From the NCBI GenBank assembly GCA_900239685.1, contig OENT01000537.1, forward strand, positions 37,459 to 101,458: DNA of 64,000 nucleotides, written 5' to 3'. Positions 13,251-26,019 of this stretch are shown here, one piece after another; the first letter of the stretch is position 1, and every line of letters starts with the position of its first letter. A model generated the notes under the pieces. The model ran no database searches, was not told the DNA's origin, and worked only from the letters and a program-made list of their open reading frames with translations. The translations under genes and the position numbers were made by a program. The stretch is from Rotaria macrura. Lineage: Eukaryota; Rotifera; Eurotatoria; Philodinida; Philodinidae.

Positions 13251-15857
13251 TCTGAGTAGAATAATTCAATCCTATATGTGTATCATGGTAAATGTTAATC
13301 GATGAGATTACAAAAGTAGAAGTTGGTTGATACGTGCATTCTTATGATTATAAACAGTACCTATGAATAATACAAGGATTTGATTGACTGTATTCATTTT
13401 ATTCACGATAATTAAAAAACGTGCAGGAAATTTCATCCAATGATATCAATAAATAGGATACTGTTTTATGCAATGTGCACGTATTTGGATAATACTGAAT
13501 AAATACGTGTCTGAAAATAGTTTCAATTAAGTTTAACCTATTCTAACTGAAATGTTTCACGTTACATACAAATCAGCCACATTATTCATTATCCTATCAG
13601 TTAACAATTAAGCCATTGACATTATGGAGGACAAAATATTCTTACACAATATATAACTATTGTTTTTTCTGTAGTTGATTTAGTAATGTAAATTTTGTTT
13701 TTTATTCATACAGAGTTGACATCACCTAGGTGCACGAAAAATTTGACTTCATGACTATAAAAATTATTTGATGGAACAGCTTCATGGTCATTCAGGATGA
13801 TGAATTGTTTGTTTGACATTGTATCGAATACAGTACATCGTGGTTGTCTTTCATATATGTGAATATCTATTACTTGATTTCTACTACATGTAGTTATTGA
13901 TTAGTTGCTAATAGTATTAGTACGGTATATACAGTGAAATGCTGCATGTTGTTTTTTGAAAACAGTATGATCGAATAAATCACATTGTCAAGAATGTTAT
14001 CATTTCAGAAATCCTTGTCAAATAAAAGATGCCAACTGAAAAGCTATTAGATAGAAAATTACAACGTTTTACTGTTGTAGAATACAATAAGTTGTGGTTC
14101 CCATATAGGAACGTTTATTTCTATTGGTATCATCGAAATTCAGATCAATACATGTGAAAATAACTTAACATATTCTTGTGTTTTTCGTACAAGTCAGTAA
14201 CATGACAAGAGAATGTTGCAAATGTACTTACTATACTTGTCATTTCTCCAAAACTATTTTCAAAATGATATGTTTGAGTATCTATTGTTTTCGATTATCT
14301 CATGTTGAGTAATAATTATAGACTGTAGCTACGAAAAGTGTCAACATATCATTCTAAATGTCAATACACTCACAAACATTAATACTGATGAGTTTGTGAA
14401 ATCATACAAAGTGATAGTGTAGCATCTAGAATTTGTATAGTTTTTACCTACTGTTTCACGTAAGCCATGGCTTGAGCTAGTCAATCGAAATGTTCAAATG
14501 TTGTTCAATTACGATATTCTAGTAGAAGGGAGAGTTTTCATGAATTTCGACGTGAGCCGTTACTTTTTTTATGATTGTTTGACGAAAAATACAAAAAATC
14601 AGCGTTTTAATCATTTATAGTCAACATCAAATTTTCAACTCGAAATATTGAAGTCTTCATTGTGTATGACCGATCAAATATGTGCAAAAACTCACATTCC
14701 AGACAATATTGATGCTTCATAATCCAGAATATGAATAAGATAGAAGGCTGAAATTTTTATGTAGACCATAGTATATAGTAACGTGTATCCGCTGAAAAAC
14801 TCAGATCGACATGTTTTTCATGTGCACTGTTAGAATCGGGTCAACTACAATAGTAACGAAAGGATGTTCTATGAAAGTTGTCGTATGTAAATCGGGTTGG
14901 GTGAATCCGAGTGTCGTATCATTTTTCAAAATGTTTATTACAGATTCGGATTTTTCCGAACCAATTTGCATTAATGAAATTTTTATAGAACACTGTTATT
15001 TTCTCAAACATTCTATATTTCGTGGCTATCGTAGTTAGACAAGTGAGGTTACCTACAGTTTTCATCCATGTTGTATCCGTAGGATGGGAGTTATGCATCA
15101 ATATCTTAATCCGAATCGATCTCAAATACAAGAGTAATTTTTTAAAAATCCTATACTGTGAGCTTGATGTGTAATGAATTCTAGTATGCAATGAACATTT
15201 CAGCGAGAATCAATCAATCTGTTTCTATCTATATGAATGATGTTGAGGCCATGGATATAATTGAAACAAAATTTTCTAGTAAAAAGGATACTTCCGGAAG
15301 AGTTTGTGGATAAATATCTGCCTTCAGCTATTTTCACTCATATGCATACGGTCAACGTCATGCCTTCCTCTCTGTTGCAATCACACTCACACTTGACTCT
15401 TCTGTAACCTTTTGTGTGCAGCAACCACCTACGCTCATAAACACAATCGCATACGGAACAAACACACTCATTAAAAAATGTACGAATTAAGTCAAAGTAA
15501 AATCATACACATTTTAATTGGTTGTTAAGAATTTTTCTGTCAACTTCAATATGATTTTATCCCCTACTTTTTACACAGGAGAACTGCAGAAGAAATCAAT
15601 AAGCAATTCACAAGAGGACCGTTAAAAAGATGAGTATCCATGGCAATTTTATTCATTACGACGACCTCTTCGGATCTATCGTGACAGCAACGATAGGTTC
15701 TGGTTATTTCATGCTCCATGACGCGCTCATAGACACGAGAATGCTTACAATTTGTCCCTGAAGTTATATAAAATCAAAATTTTGTTGTTTCTGATACTCT
15801 ATACTAATTATTTTCTACACAAAACAAAATTCTTGATTAAAAGATACATTGAACAAT
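13251..15857. other. Intergenic, no gene recognised
   Basis: AT-rich and non-coding as far as I can tell. Short open frames near 14811-15191 on both strands are uninformative in composition. There is a CA-rich patch at 15390-15470. No repeat family, RNA gene or mobile element was recognised. Confidence 0.5.
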
Positions 15858-18800
15858 TTATTTGTGCGTCACATCACTCATATCAATGGGATTCGGTACT
15901 GCATCTTGGTCTTCTAGTTGTCTGTATAATCGCATAATAAGCCGTTGAACCTGTGCAACTTCTTCATAGTCAGATGACATAGTTTGTAGGTAAATATCCA
16001 AAGCTCGTTCGTAGTTCACAATAGCTTCGACACTATTTCCCATTACTTGAAAAATGTTTCCAATTTCTCTGTATGTCTTGGCTATGAAAGTATCGTCTGG
16101 GGGTAATACGGCGATTTCTATAATCAAGGCTGTGTTATAGGCATCCAATGCTTCTGGTAATCGATTTTCTCTAGTAAATGCAGTGCCAATTCCGCAGTAA
16201 AGGACATACATCCCATGTGCATTTCCGTTTTTGCGTTGATGACAGATAGATAATGCTTCTTTGAACTTTTCACGAGCACCAGGAAAATCCCCTTTGTCCA
16301 TAAGCCTATATCCATCGATGTTAAGGAATAAAATCTTCGTGTTATCATCAGCTGGTAAATAGTTCTTTGTATCAGGTAAATACCGATTCAAAATCTCTTC
16401 TCCTTTTGTCTCTTCACCCAAGTTTCCATACGTTGTGACAATAGCAAGTGCACATTGAGCTATCAATGGATGCTGAGGTGGACAACATTTCAGCACTTTT
16501 TCAAATGCTATCTGATACAAAACTAGAGCTTCCTTCCACAAACCCTTTTTACCAAGCACAATACCAATATCTCTGCACAAATGGGTGACAGCTGCCTCAT
16601 CATGATGGGGCGCTTTTAGCATCTCGACATGAAGTGCAATTTTAAAGTTAATTATTGCGAGATCGTATTTTCGTAACAAGAGACAGAGTTCGCCTAATCC
16701 GTGATAGATAACGAAAAGAACTTCAATGGGTAAGAATCGAATGGCATAGCTTCTGACTACGTTTTCATAGTATTTGAGCGCTTTTTCAGTATTTCCCACC
16801 CTTACATATGTAACTGCCAGAAAAAAGTACAGTTTAAAACGCTCTCTCAGATCAGTTTGTCTTTCTAGATGAATTTCCAAAATCTCTGCACATAGTTCGT
16901 GTTCGTTCATATACATCAATAGGATAGCAAGATTACCAATATGAATTACCTCGCCTGGCAACACAGCAGATTGTATCGAGTGTTTGACAAGTCGCAATTG
17001 TGGATCATGATCATCTGTCAAACTCAGTACAACAGACCAACTATTATCCATATAGGATTCCTCGACGGCTATAATGCGAAATACACTACTAATTGTAAAT
17101 AGATATTCCATTTCGCCATCACCATAGTTACTTAGATGAGAGATGTTAGCAAAGCACACCGTATTTGATATATCTGTATCGATAACGATTTGAAACAAGA
17201 TAGATGTTTTACCAGGCTCAGCATTATCAAGCCCAGCAAAGACCTGAGCGAGATCTTTCTCTTCAGTGGTTGACCAAAATTCATTGATTGAAAGTAGTCC
17301 ACCTTTGTTCGCAGCTATTCTCTGAAAATCCACATTCGAGATCAACGCTCCGCGATAAAGAGTTTTAGGATAGCTTTGCTGCGAACTAAAATAAAGCTGA
17401 ACTAACTCATTATGAAGATCTTGAATGAATACGCGCATTGCATAAAGAGTTTTAAATTTATGTTGACGAAGCGCATCATTGATCATTCTGAAGAGAAAAC
17501 TATCTTTGGTATACCACCATACAGCAGTATGCAACTTATAATCTCGCTCAAATTCAACAATTTGACTTCTACAAGCTTCAGGTTCGTCAGCGTGCTGATT
17601 CCGACAAAATTCAATCATGTAATCCATATCGTCATGTGAGTAAGGAAGTTCTGTTAAGATCTGTTTTAGAATTTGAGCATACACGAACATGACGTCTTGC
17701 TTATTTTTTTCCGAGCCGCCTTCCTGGAAGAGATTCGAAGAACTGCTGATGGCTTCGAATCCGAAAGAATGATTTTCTTGACGTGGACGCTTTTCGATGT
17801 ACCTTTGAATCGCTGTCATGTCTTGGAAGACACCTTTGACCTTATCGTATTTTAATGAGGGTCGTTGTTCATTCGACCGTTTGCAGGACAGAATGAAAAT
17901 CGAATTAAGTTGTGCAAGATCATGAATAACTGATACTATGGATTCTGCATCGATCTCATCAATAATAAGAAGTATTTTGTGGCTGTTGACTTCAGTAATA
18001 TAATCGATACAAGTTTTAAGATGATCGAATCTTCGGAGAGAAGCAGCAAGTCTTTCAAATTTATTAAAGTTCTTCTGATTTTCTTCACCGGATCTCATAG
18101 GCTTGCTTTGAAACCAAACAATGATAAGCTTTTTCGGTGTGAAAGATGATAGTTCATTGTCCGAAGGAGCATTGATCTGTTGTTGGTTAGTATCATAGCT
18201 GCTAGTTGTTTCTAAAAGTATTTAGACAGTCTCATAGGACACACTGTCTAACACTCAAATTATGAATCTCACAAATTGTGAGCATCTGGAATTGTAATTT
18301 CACTATAGGAGACAACTATCTCATCAATTTAATGATACATGCTTCTTGAAAGCATGACTTCGTTCGATATAAAAACTCTGATATGAATCGCAGTGGCATC
18401 CTACTATTATTGGAATGGATTCAGGTTGTTTCATTTTAAAGTTTGAAAAACTAGGTCCTATCTTATTTGTGCCCCTTACCTCAAAGAAGTTGATTCGACA
18501 TAATTCATTAAAATAAGTATTACATCTGCTATAGTAAAAGTCACAACGGATCTGGTGCCATCGTTAGATCAAAAGTATTTGTACTATTGACATGTTCTCA
18601 GTTGAATTTTAAAGTTCTATTTCGAATATTCCATATTTCTTTTCATTTCTTATTTGAAATCTGATGCCAAACCTTTTATTAGGTAAAGATCTTGGCCGAT
18701 CGTCATAAAAAGACTGAATCGAAGATTATAACTAAAAGTACTCGAACAAAATTTCTGTTTGAGCATATTTATGAGTGACAACTCTACGGATGCTTATAGT

Positions 18801-20065
18801 ATATTCTGATGGGAAACAATAATTATCTCTATGCCAATTATACTGCAATGACGAGTAGAGAGAGACTAACAGTAATATGTGAGGGTACACTTTTGTTTCT
18901 TTTTTCGCAATGCATCCTTCATCAATCTCTCAGAGGAGTTATAGAGCATCTAAAATAAAAAATGATAAAATAAATCAACAGAAGAATATACCTTTTCGAA
19001 TTGGAGGAAGAATGAAGTTTGAAGAACTCGCAAGTGCATTCGTTTTCGAAATAACGAGATTGTCCACAATCCTTTGTGCTAGCTGTGTGATAGCATAATC
19101 GATCCGAATATCATCAGTACTGCGAAAATCAATAAAATCATTTGTACCGATTAAGAACTTAAGCCAAGCACTAGCTGGAGTCCAATTAGGGATCACCAGA
19201 CAAGGAATAATTTCCAAATTTTGTTTGTGGGCAAATTCGGAAAGTTTTCTGCATGTTTCCGAGGCCTCATACTGAGGACTTAGAAAGCAGCAAACAGAAG
19301 ATGCACGTGAAATTTGCGATGCGATCCTAAAGCATAAATAGATAGTTATTAAATTATCAGAACGCTGAAATGAATGTAAAAATATACAGAAACCCAATGA
19401 ATACCATTTTCGTATCATTTGTTGTTGGCCAATGTAGTTCTCAGCTAACAAGCCTAAGGGAACGGACAAAGTTCGCACTCGATGAAAACATTTTTGTGGA
19501 GTCGACATATTTTTTCAGGACAACGGTAAATGTAAGTTCGATGGCCAGATTCTACTACTTTCCTCTTCCCATTCAACCCAAAGAAGCCGTTGTGGTATAT
19601 TATCGATTATCATCTACTAGTTTGAGATCATGCTAATTAGGCTACTGTTTCCTTCGTCTTCTCCTCATAGGAATCAACGGAAAAAACGAAGTATCGTCAT
19701 ATTAGAGATATTCCCTGCAAATAAATGGTTGCATTACAGAGCATAACAACGAAGATATATGTCCAGTGAAAGAGGAGTAAATTTAGAAGAAATACGTAAG
19801 CTTTGCAAGTGAATCTACAAGAGACTACACTGGCAAGCTTTTCTAACAATGTTTCATGAGAACAATCTTCTGCTCTTTTCCATCGATTTGATTTTCAATA
19901 AAAGATATTTACTAACTTTGCAAACTTTTTATCCCTAGAATCGTTTCCGTCTCCCATGTGAACGCGAATCCCCATTGAAATCAGTTGACTATTGATTCTA
20001 ACAATCATGCTCTTATCTTCCAAATGATACAAGAGTATGACGGGTTTCATCATTCTATGTGCCAT
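15858..20065 (-). CDS. TIR / mono-ADP-ribosyltransferase / TPR fusion protein
   Basis: Minus-strand exons 20065-19917, 19326-18992 and 18211-15858 give 945 residues. Residues 6-125 form a TIR domain: it starts HRMMKPVILLYH, has CCFLSPQYEASETCRKLSEFA, and Glu80 sits where TIR NADases keep their catalytic Glu. Residues ~175-300 form a helical/sheet region (LIIVWFQS, KILLIIDEID, FILSCK) seen in related rotifer-type proteins. Residues ~385-560 are an R-S-E class ADP-ribosyltransferase: Arg448 in LYRGAL, Ser475 in WSTT, and Glu528/Glu530 in GEMEYLF. The ExE arrangement is that of arginine-specific transferases. Residues ~580-930 hold TPRs of the kinesin-light-chain type (VGNTEKALKYYENV, GKKGLWKEALVLYQ, VMGNSVEAIVNYERAL). 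There is no signal peptide, so an intracellular site is expected. Intron 1 needs a GTTAGT donor to keep phase. Introns 1 and 2 are 590 and 780 bp, so an extra small exon cannot be excluded. Confidence 0.85.
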
Positions 20066-21992
20066 GATACGTTAATTGATTAGATAGATGACTGTGGTAT
20101 TTATATTCAAATCTAAAAGTAAATGATTATCGCAAAATATTTCATGTTTTCAGGATAATCACTATAAATTTAATATAAAATCAAGAGAGTGGCATTCATG
20201 CGAAAGTTTACACCTATTTTTTCTGGAAACTCAGTATCGTACTACCAGAGACGCATATTGAAACATACTAATTTTATCATCAATTGATTATTACTAAGAT
20301 GAAATATCTCCAAATCCTTATTATTATCTTGCGTTGCGAGATACTGCTTACTTCTAGCATTATTCACTGATGCCTACTGATCTACTAAAATTCGGATGTA
20401 ACCTTATATATGAAGTAGATCAATAGAAATAACGGTATAGAGATTGACAGTATTGCTACTTCACTAATCTGCTACAACACATCATTTCTGACTTGGATTG
20501 TTTTATTCATGTGAGCATGGTTCTACTCGTGCCAGGCGACTCAATTAACAATAACAAACCAAACAACTAAAAATATAAACTGGGCATTTCAGTTCGACAC
20601 TAAAACACTTCAACTGCAAACTAAAGCTCTATATATGAATATGGCGTATCATGCAATAAAGCCTCTTTTTATTATTCACTATATTTAAACTGGTGCAGAT
20701 GGTTTCATAAAATCGAAAGCCTCCATAGAGGTATACTAGACTCGTATGTATTCCGTTTGAATAAAAAAATAGGAAGTATACATAATCGCTTGTGGAGTTG
20801 ACATGTGCAACTCACGTACTTCATGATAAGTCCAGAAAACCAAACAATTCTAAAACTGATTGCAAATAATAGGGAGGGTGGGGCGGCTAAAATATTGACT
20901 TAGAATTTATACTCCCTATATTCTTCGAAAGTATATGTGATTTTGATAGATTTTTAACGATCCAAGTGTGTTTTTCTTTTTCTAGAATGACATTAAAAAT
21001 ACTATACTTAAATTCGACAAGACTTCTTACTTAACTACTATGCATTGTATGTATTTACTCTGGGCTATAAAACATAAGAAGTATATGATGTTGTGTGGGT
21101 AAGTGAATTCCTTTATAAAACCAATCCTATCAGCAATATAGATATAAATGTGAATGTGAACAGTAGTCTATGATTGTAGGTACGCTGTTCATTCATTCAA
21201 ACCACGACCAACCCTGAAGATGTAACGTTGCAATAAATGAAATGGACCCCAATGCTCACATAGTAAAAAAAAATCAAAGGTTTCATACTTTTCAAAACGG
21301 CTTGCGTCAAAATTCATATAACTTTTCCTTGCATCAAAATATAGTAATAGAGAAACAGCTGAAGATCTTGTTTTGAGCATATTTTCCATAGTTACTTCCA
21401 TGACTTATACAAAGTGGTTCTTGTATGTAGGAAAAATTCGAAAGAATACTAATGAGAGGTATCTTATCAATACTATTCAGAAATAGTGTACAGAATCTTA
21501 ACTAATTTTACAATTTTAATTATTTTATAGACATTTGAGTGTAGCTATAAAAAAAGCATAGATTCAATTTACATTCAATGATTTTTCACAGATTTTCACA
21601 GCAGTAACAACTGCATGACAAGGATGTATCAGGCACTACATTTATATTCACTCTTTAAAATTAGATAAAAATCATGTACGTAATACGACGAGCCTAAAAA
21701 CGAATTCAAACTGTTCAGTGAACTATTTAAAAATTATGATTATTTAATTTCTTCAGACAGTTGCAGGACGTATGACTGATGATTAATTATTAAGAAGATG
21801 TTTAGTAATTGTTTAAACAGTCACAATACCTCAAAATTGAATCAACAAAAATGATCCGGAATGAAGATATTGATTTCTTATGTTCATGTAATTTATCCAA
21901 GATGTCGTTTTGATTTTTATTGAAAATCAATTCTTTACAATTGAATCTAATTCATAAGAAAACATCATCACGGTACACGTACGACTATTTAC
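20066..21992. other. Intergenic, no gene recognised
   Basis: Contains the presumed promoter side of the TIR fusion gene. AT-rich. No coding frame with protein-like composition, no repeat and no RNA gene was recognised on either strand. Confidence 0.5.
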
Positions 21993-23800
21993 TTGTCCAT
22001 TTATCTTAATAACATTCTGCTTTTGCTATCACTTATTAATCCATCCCTAGCAGATCATTACAAAGGCGATACTGCATCATATAAACCAACGAAACGATTT
22101 TATTTACTGGATCCTGTTGAAGTTTTCATTACAGAACAACATTCATGGACACCTACTATACAAAGCAATATTTTACACTGAATTCGATCATTGACTTATT
22201 TAACTTCGAGTGACACATCTTGGGCCAATGAAATTTTAATGAATGACTGGTCACTTGGTTTGAACTCTAGATTTAGCACCTATTACGAAATTTAGTACGA
22301 GAATTATCACCTCTTATTGATTATTTATGTTGATGAAAGATCAGTTGTACACATAACATTATCGTTGATTTCATATCAATATCGCATCATTTCGTCATAA
22401 GATTGGCCATACAACTTGATGTGTTGATATCACATGGACCTCACCCACCTATCAATCAATCCTATCAGTATGTGAAATGAGTAAAGATTATTCTGACATC
22501 TTTCATTTCAATAAAATTAGATCTTCCATCTCAATAAAGTATGATGATGGCAGTGCAGACAATCACGTTTACCATTCAAGGTAAGATTCTTTGTTCCGTA
22601 TAACTATAACCAGTTAGATTATATCTTTGACAGAAAGAAAATTGTGCACTTTATTTTACAGTAGCAAGAAATCCAAGAAGAATAATACATCATAATATTA
22701 ATGTTGGTATGTATTGAAGAAGCCGTGATACTCCTGTCTGCTAAATCGATGATGAATATTTTTCAGATGTTTTATTTTATAAATAGTGCAATTGTTTTTT
22801 TTATAGATTACAAGTATTTGAGTACTTATATATTCGAAACCAAAGATCGCACCAACAATCGAAGCTATGACATAAAAGATGACTACTTGAATCAATATTT
22901 GTTTCCTTATTTTCTATTAATGTCTTAGAGGTGTAAACGTTAATGTGAATAGTCACGAGAAGGAATCATCGATCGAACTGAGAGATTGTGATGTGTATGA
23001 TAAATTCTAATTTTCTAGATGAATTTATTATTCTTCTTACAAACTATTGAGTATTAACGAGAATGTTGAATGCTTGAAGAACAGATATTGCAAAATACAT
23101 TTTATATGGATAAAAATTCATATTGAATTGATTGTGTTTCATGAATGTTTAGTTAGAAATCAAGAAAACAATTATGAGCACAGTAAGAATCAAAAGTATT
23201 CGATTTCCATAAAATGTAGATATGTCAACTCGATATTTTGAGACTTTCTTTATTGATGATAACTCGAACTGTGCTTTTTAATAATGACACAGAATAATCT
23301 TCGTATGAATAATCGTCGCGAGTACAGGCCCAAAGCACACGTTTACGTCTCAAGCAATCCACACGATTTCAACTGTAAAACGAGCATTCAATGTTCTATC
23401 TAATATAATGGCGATATTAACCTTCCGTTTACTACGAAAACGGTTGGCTATCCTCTTACCAGCTATTCTATTCCAATAAATCGATAGTGATTCTCCTACT
23501 GATGATCTCCTGTCGATATTCATGACTAGCACAGCATAGCTATAGCTGATAGTGCGAAAACAAAAGTGTAATACAAGACGCCTATGACAATATTTTGTAA
23601 GGATATCTCATTATAAACAAACACGTCATGGTGATTAGAAAATAAGAACTGCGTTCATTCATCTACAATATTATTCAATATCCGTATCTACCTAATGTTG
23701 ATATTCTTCATCAGAAAGATATTTATAATAAGTAACCGAATGATTTCAAATTATGAAAGACAAACAAAATTTTGCAAATTCAAAATACATGTCATAAATA
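21993..23800 (+). pseudogene. Decayed copy of the 9040-12682 membrane-protein gene
   Basis: The first 50 residues read as a paralogue of the intact gene (LINPSLADHYKGDTASYKP, then VFITEQHSWTPT). The sequence then jumps, with about 200 bp missing, to TGGGCCAATGAAATTTTAAT near 22231, which matches the end of intact exon 1. Exon 2 is absent. Traces of exon 3 (AACATTATCGTTGATTTCAT; TATCACATGGACCTC), exon 4 (CAGACAATCACGTTTACCAT), exon 5 start (AGCAAGAAATCCAAGAAGAA) and exon 5 middle (ATTTTATAAATAGTGCAATT near 22772) follow in order. The Thr-rich stalk is not found. A trace of the membrane-helix exon (ATGATTTCAAATTAT, 23740) is followed by 3' flank matching the intact copy. Stops and frameshifts occur throughout. 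The stretch 22830-23690 is not recognisable. Confidence 0.85.
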
Positions 23801-23913
23801 TAAACTTCAATTTTTGGGTTAATAATGTGTATGTGTATTTTTGTTTTCTTTCATTGGCAAAATATTCAAGAGAAAAAAAAGATTCTAAAAAAAGAAGAAA
23901 AGAAAACTGACTA

Positions 23914-25672
23914 TCAATATGCATCGTCTTTGAGAAGGCCAAGTTTCTTTATTGCTGCATATTGTGATGGTATTTCCATTAGTGCATGTAAAGCAAAATC
24001 ATCATCCGTATCTATTGATGCTTGAAGAACACTATTATAATTAACAAATTGAAAATTATCGAATTGTCGAGCTGGTAATGAATCGTCAAATTCTTTCATC
24101 ATATCCCAAGGACCATCACCAACACCGATCATAACGATTGACAATGGATAACTACTTGCTTCGACAATGGCTTCTTTTGTTTGTCTTTCATTTGTAACTT
24201 GACCATCGGCAACAATAACAAGAATATGATACTAGAGAAAAATTAAACATAAATAAAACCGTCGAAAGCATTTTCATTCGTTATATACTTGTTTAGTTTT
24301 CTTCACTATACGAATAGCTTCTTTAATTAATGGTGAAAAATTAGTTGGTCCAGACATTCGTACTTTCGGTGTTATTTTATTATAGGCATCAAGTACACCA
24401 CGAAAACTTTTACAATAACTACCATCCGGCTATTCAACAGGCAAAAAGTAATAAGTATGAATCATAGAAAGGAATAATAAACATACACGTAAAGGAAATA
24501 TTTTTCGATCTAGCGTCGTTCGATCACCAAAACCAAAGGCTGGTATTAAGGTGTCAGAATCGAATTTTTCCAACGTTCGCCCAACAATAGTAATAACCTA
24601 ATTGAATGAACAAAAATAACAAATGTTTCCTTTTTGCACTAAATTAATCATACACTTTGATATGGATTAAGTAAACCTTCTTCTATATGATGTAATGAGA
24701 GACCATTAAATGAGTGTTTGCCAGTTTCTAGATTACTTATTGTATAATCAATACCAAAGATAAGTTGTGAACGAACTAGACCAACATCTTTGACAGCTTG
24801 ATTTATCTCATCGATCGAGGTAAAATCATCTCTGATGGCATTTTCATGTGGTGTGCAAAATTTTCCTAAATATTAATATATATATATATAATTAAATGAC
24901 TTGGTCTAAGTATTTGGTTTTGTCTTCCTAAACCTACGAAATATCAATGGATGACCAGTATCATTAAGTATTGGTGAAAATTCATCGACAATTTTCGTTG
25001 AATCTTTACTTATATGATAAGGTTTTTCTTGTATTACAGGAGTTATTTGAACATAATCATCTATATCATCAATATCATTCTTTTGTGGTTTACGCTGACG
25101 TAAAACTGTCGATGATGTATGGTTACTGTCACTATCGTCTATAATAAGGAAAAGATAACGATTAATATTCTTTGTTGCTTGTATTTGACAAGAGAAATTC
25201 TTCTTCTTACCTAATACAATTGGATATTTCGTACTAGTTGAAATATTCAACGGGCTTAAATTATTATTTGAATTTGATGGTGTTAAAGCAATTAGATTTT
25301 CTTCAACTATCGTTGGTAATGCTTGAACAACTGATAAACGATAGTCAGCTGTTTCGTGTGTATGAATATTTTCATTGAGCACTTGCTCTTCTTGTTCTTC
25401 ATCTTTTTTATTTTCATCTAAACTATTTTCACGTCGTCGAAATATAATATATAATATAAGAAGAAGAAGTGAAAAGATAGAAATCCACATCAACAGTGAA
25501 CTCTGGCGTTGTTCAACAGCAGGAACTGTTGATGTTGGTTGAAGAAGTGGTTCCTTCTATTAGGATGAAAAATTTTGATTTAAATTTTAGTAAAATAATA
25601 TAACATAGAACGAACCTCTACATCTGACTTGTAACGCAAACATCGGCCTCGATCAATATTCGATGATTCCAT
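23914..25672 (-). CDS. Membrane-tethered copine-domain protein
   Basis: Minus-strand exons 25672-25616, 25556-25211, 25138-24938, 24865-24654, 24597-24487, 24429-24289 and 24231-23914 give 461 residues. A membrane helix at about 41-58 ([18 protein letters not shown]) is followed by RRRE, so the bulk should face the cytosol. Residues ~60-200 are acidic and Ser/Asn-rich. Residues ~205-455 are a copine (VWA-like) domain: FGIDYTISN with the metal-binding Asp241, [44 protein letters not shown] and FDNFQFVNY, as in copines and RGLG ubiquitin ligases. The two C2 domains of classical copines and the RING of RGLG are both missing. An additional upstream exon is possible. A dead copy lies at 12760-13250. 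Confidence 0.88.
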
Positions 25673-25982
25673 TGGTATAGAATACGACTGATTCTATTTA
25701 AAAAAAATGAGAAATAGATTCATGATGATTTTCTAGTCTAATGATGTTATTTGATGCTTTTCGGGTATATTTTCCTCATGAATGTTCTCTATGTTTATTT
25801 GTCATTAAAAAAAAGCATTGAGTAGAAAACAAGAAAATAAGAAGATTTCTGTAATTATCCAACGAGAGAATAAATTAAGCAACTATTTTAAAATTCTTGC
25901 CTTCTTATAAATTTTTTATCTTGTTAAACAGCAACAAATCAACAGGTTTCATATTGTCTAATCGACGTCATTACAGATAGAT

Positions 25983-26019
<37 letters not shown>

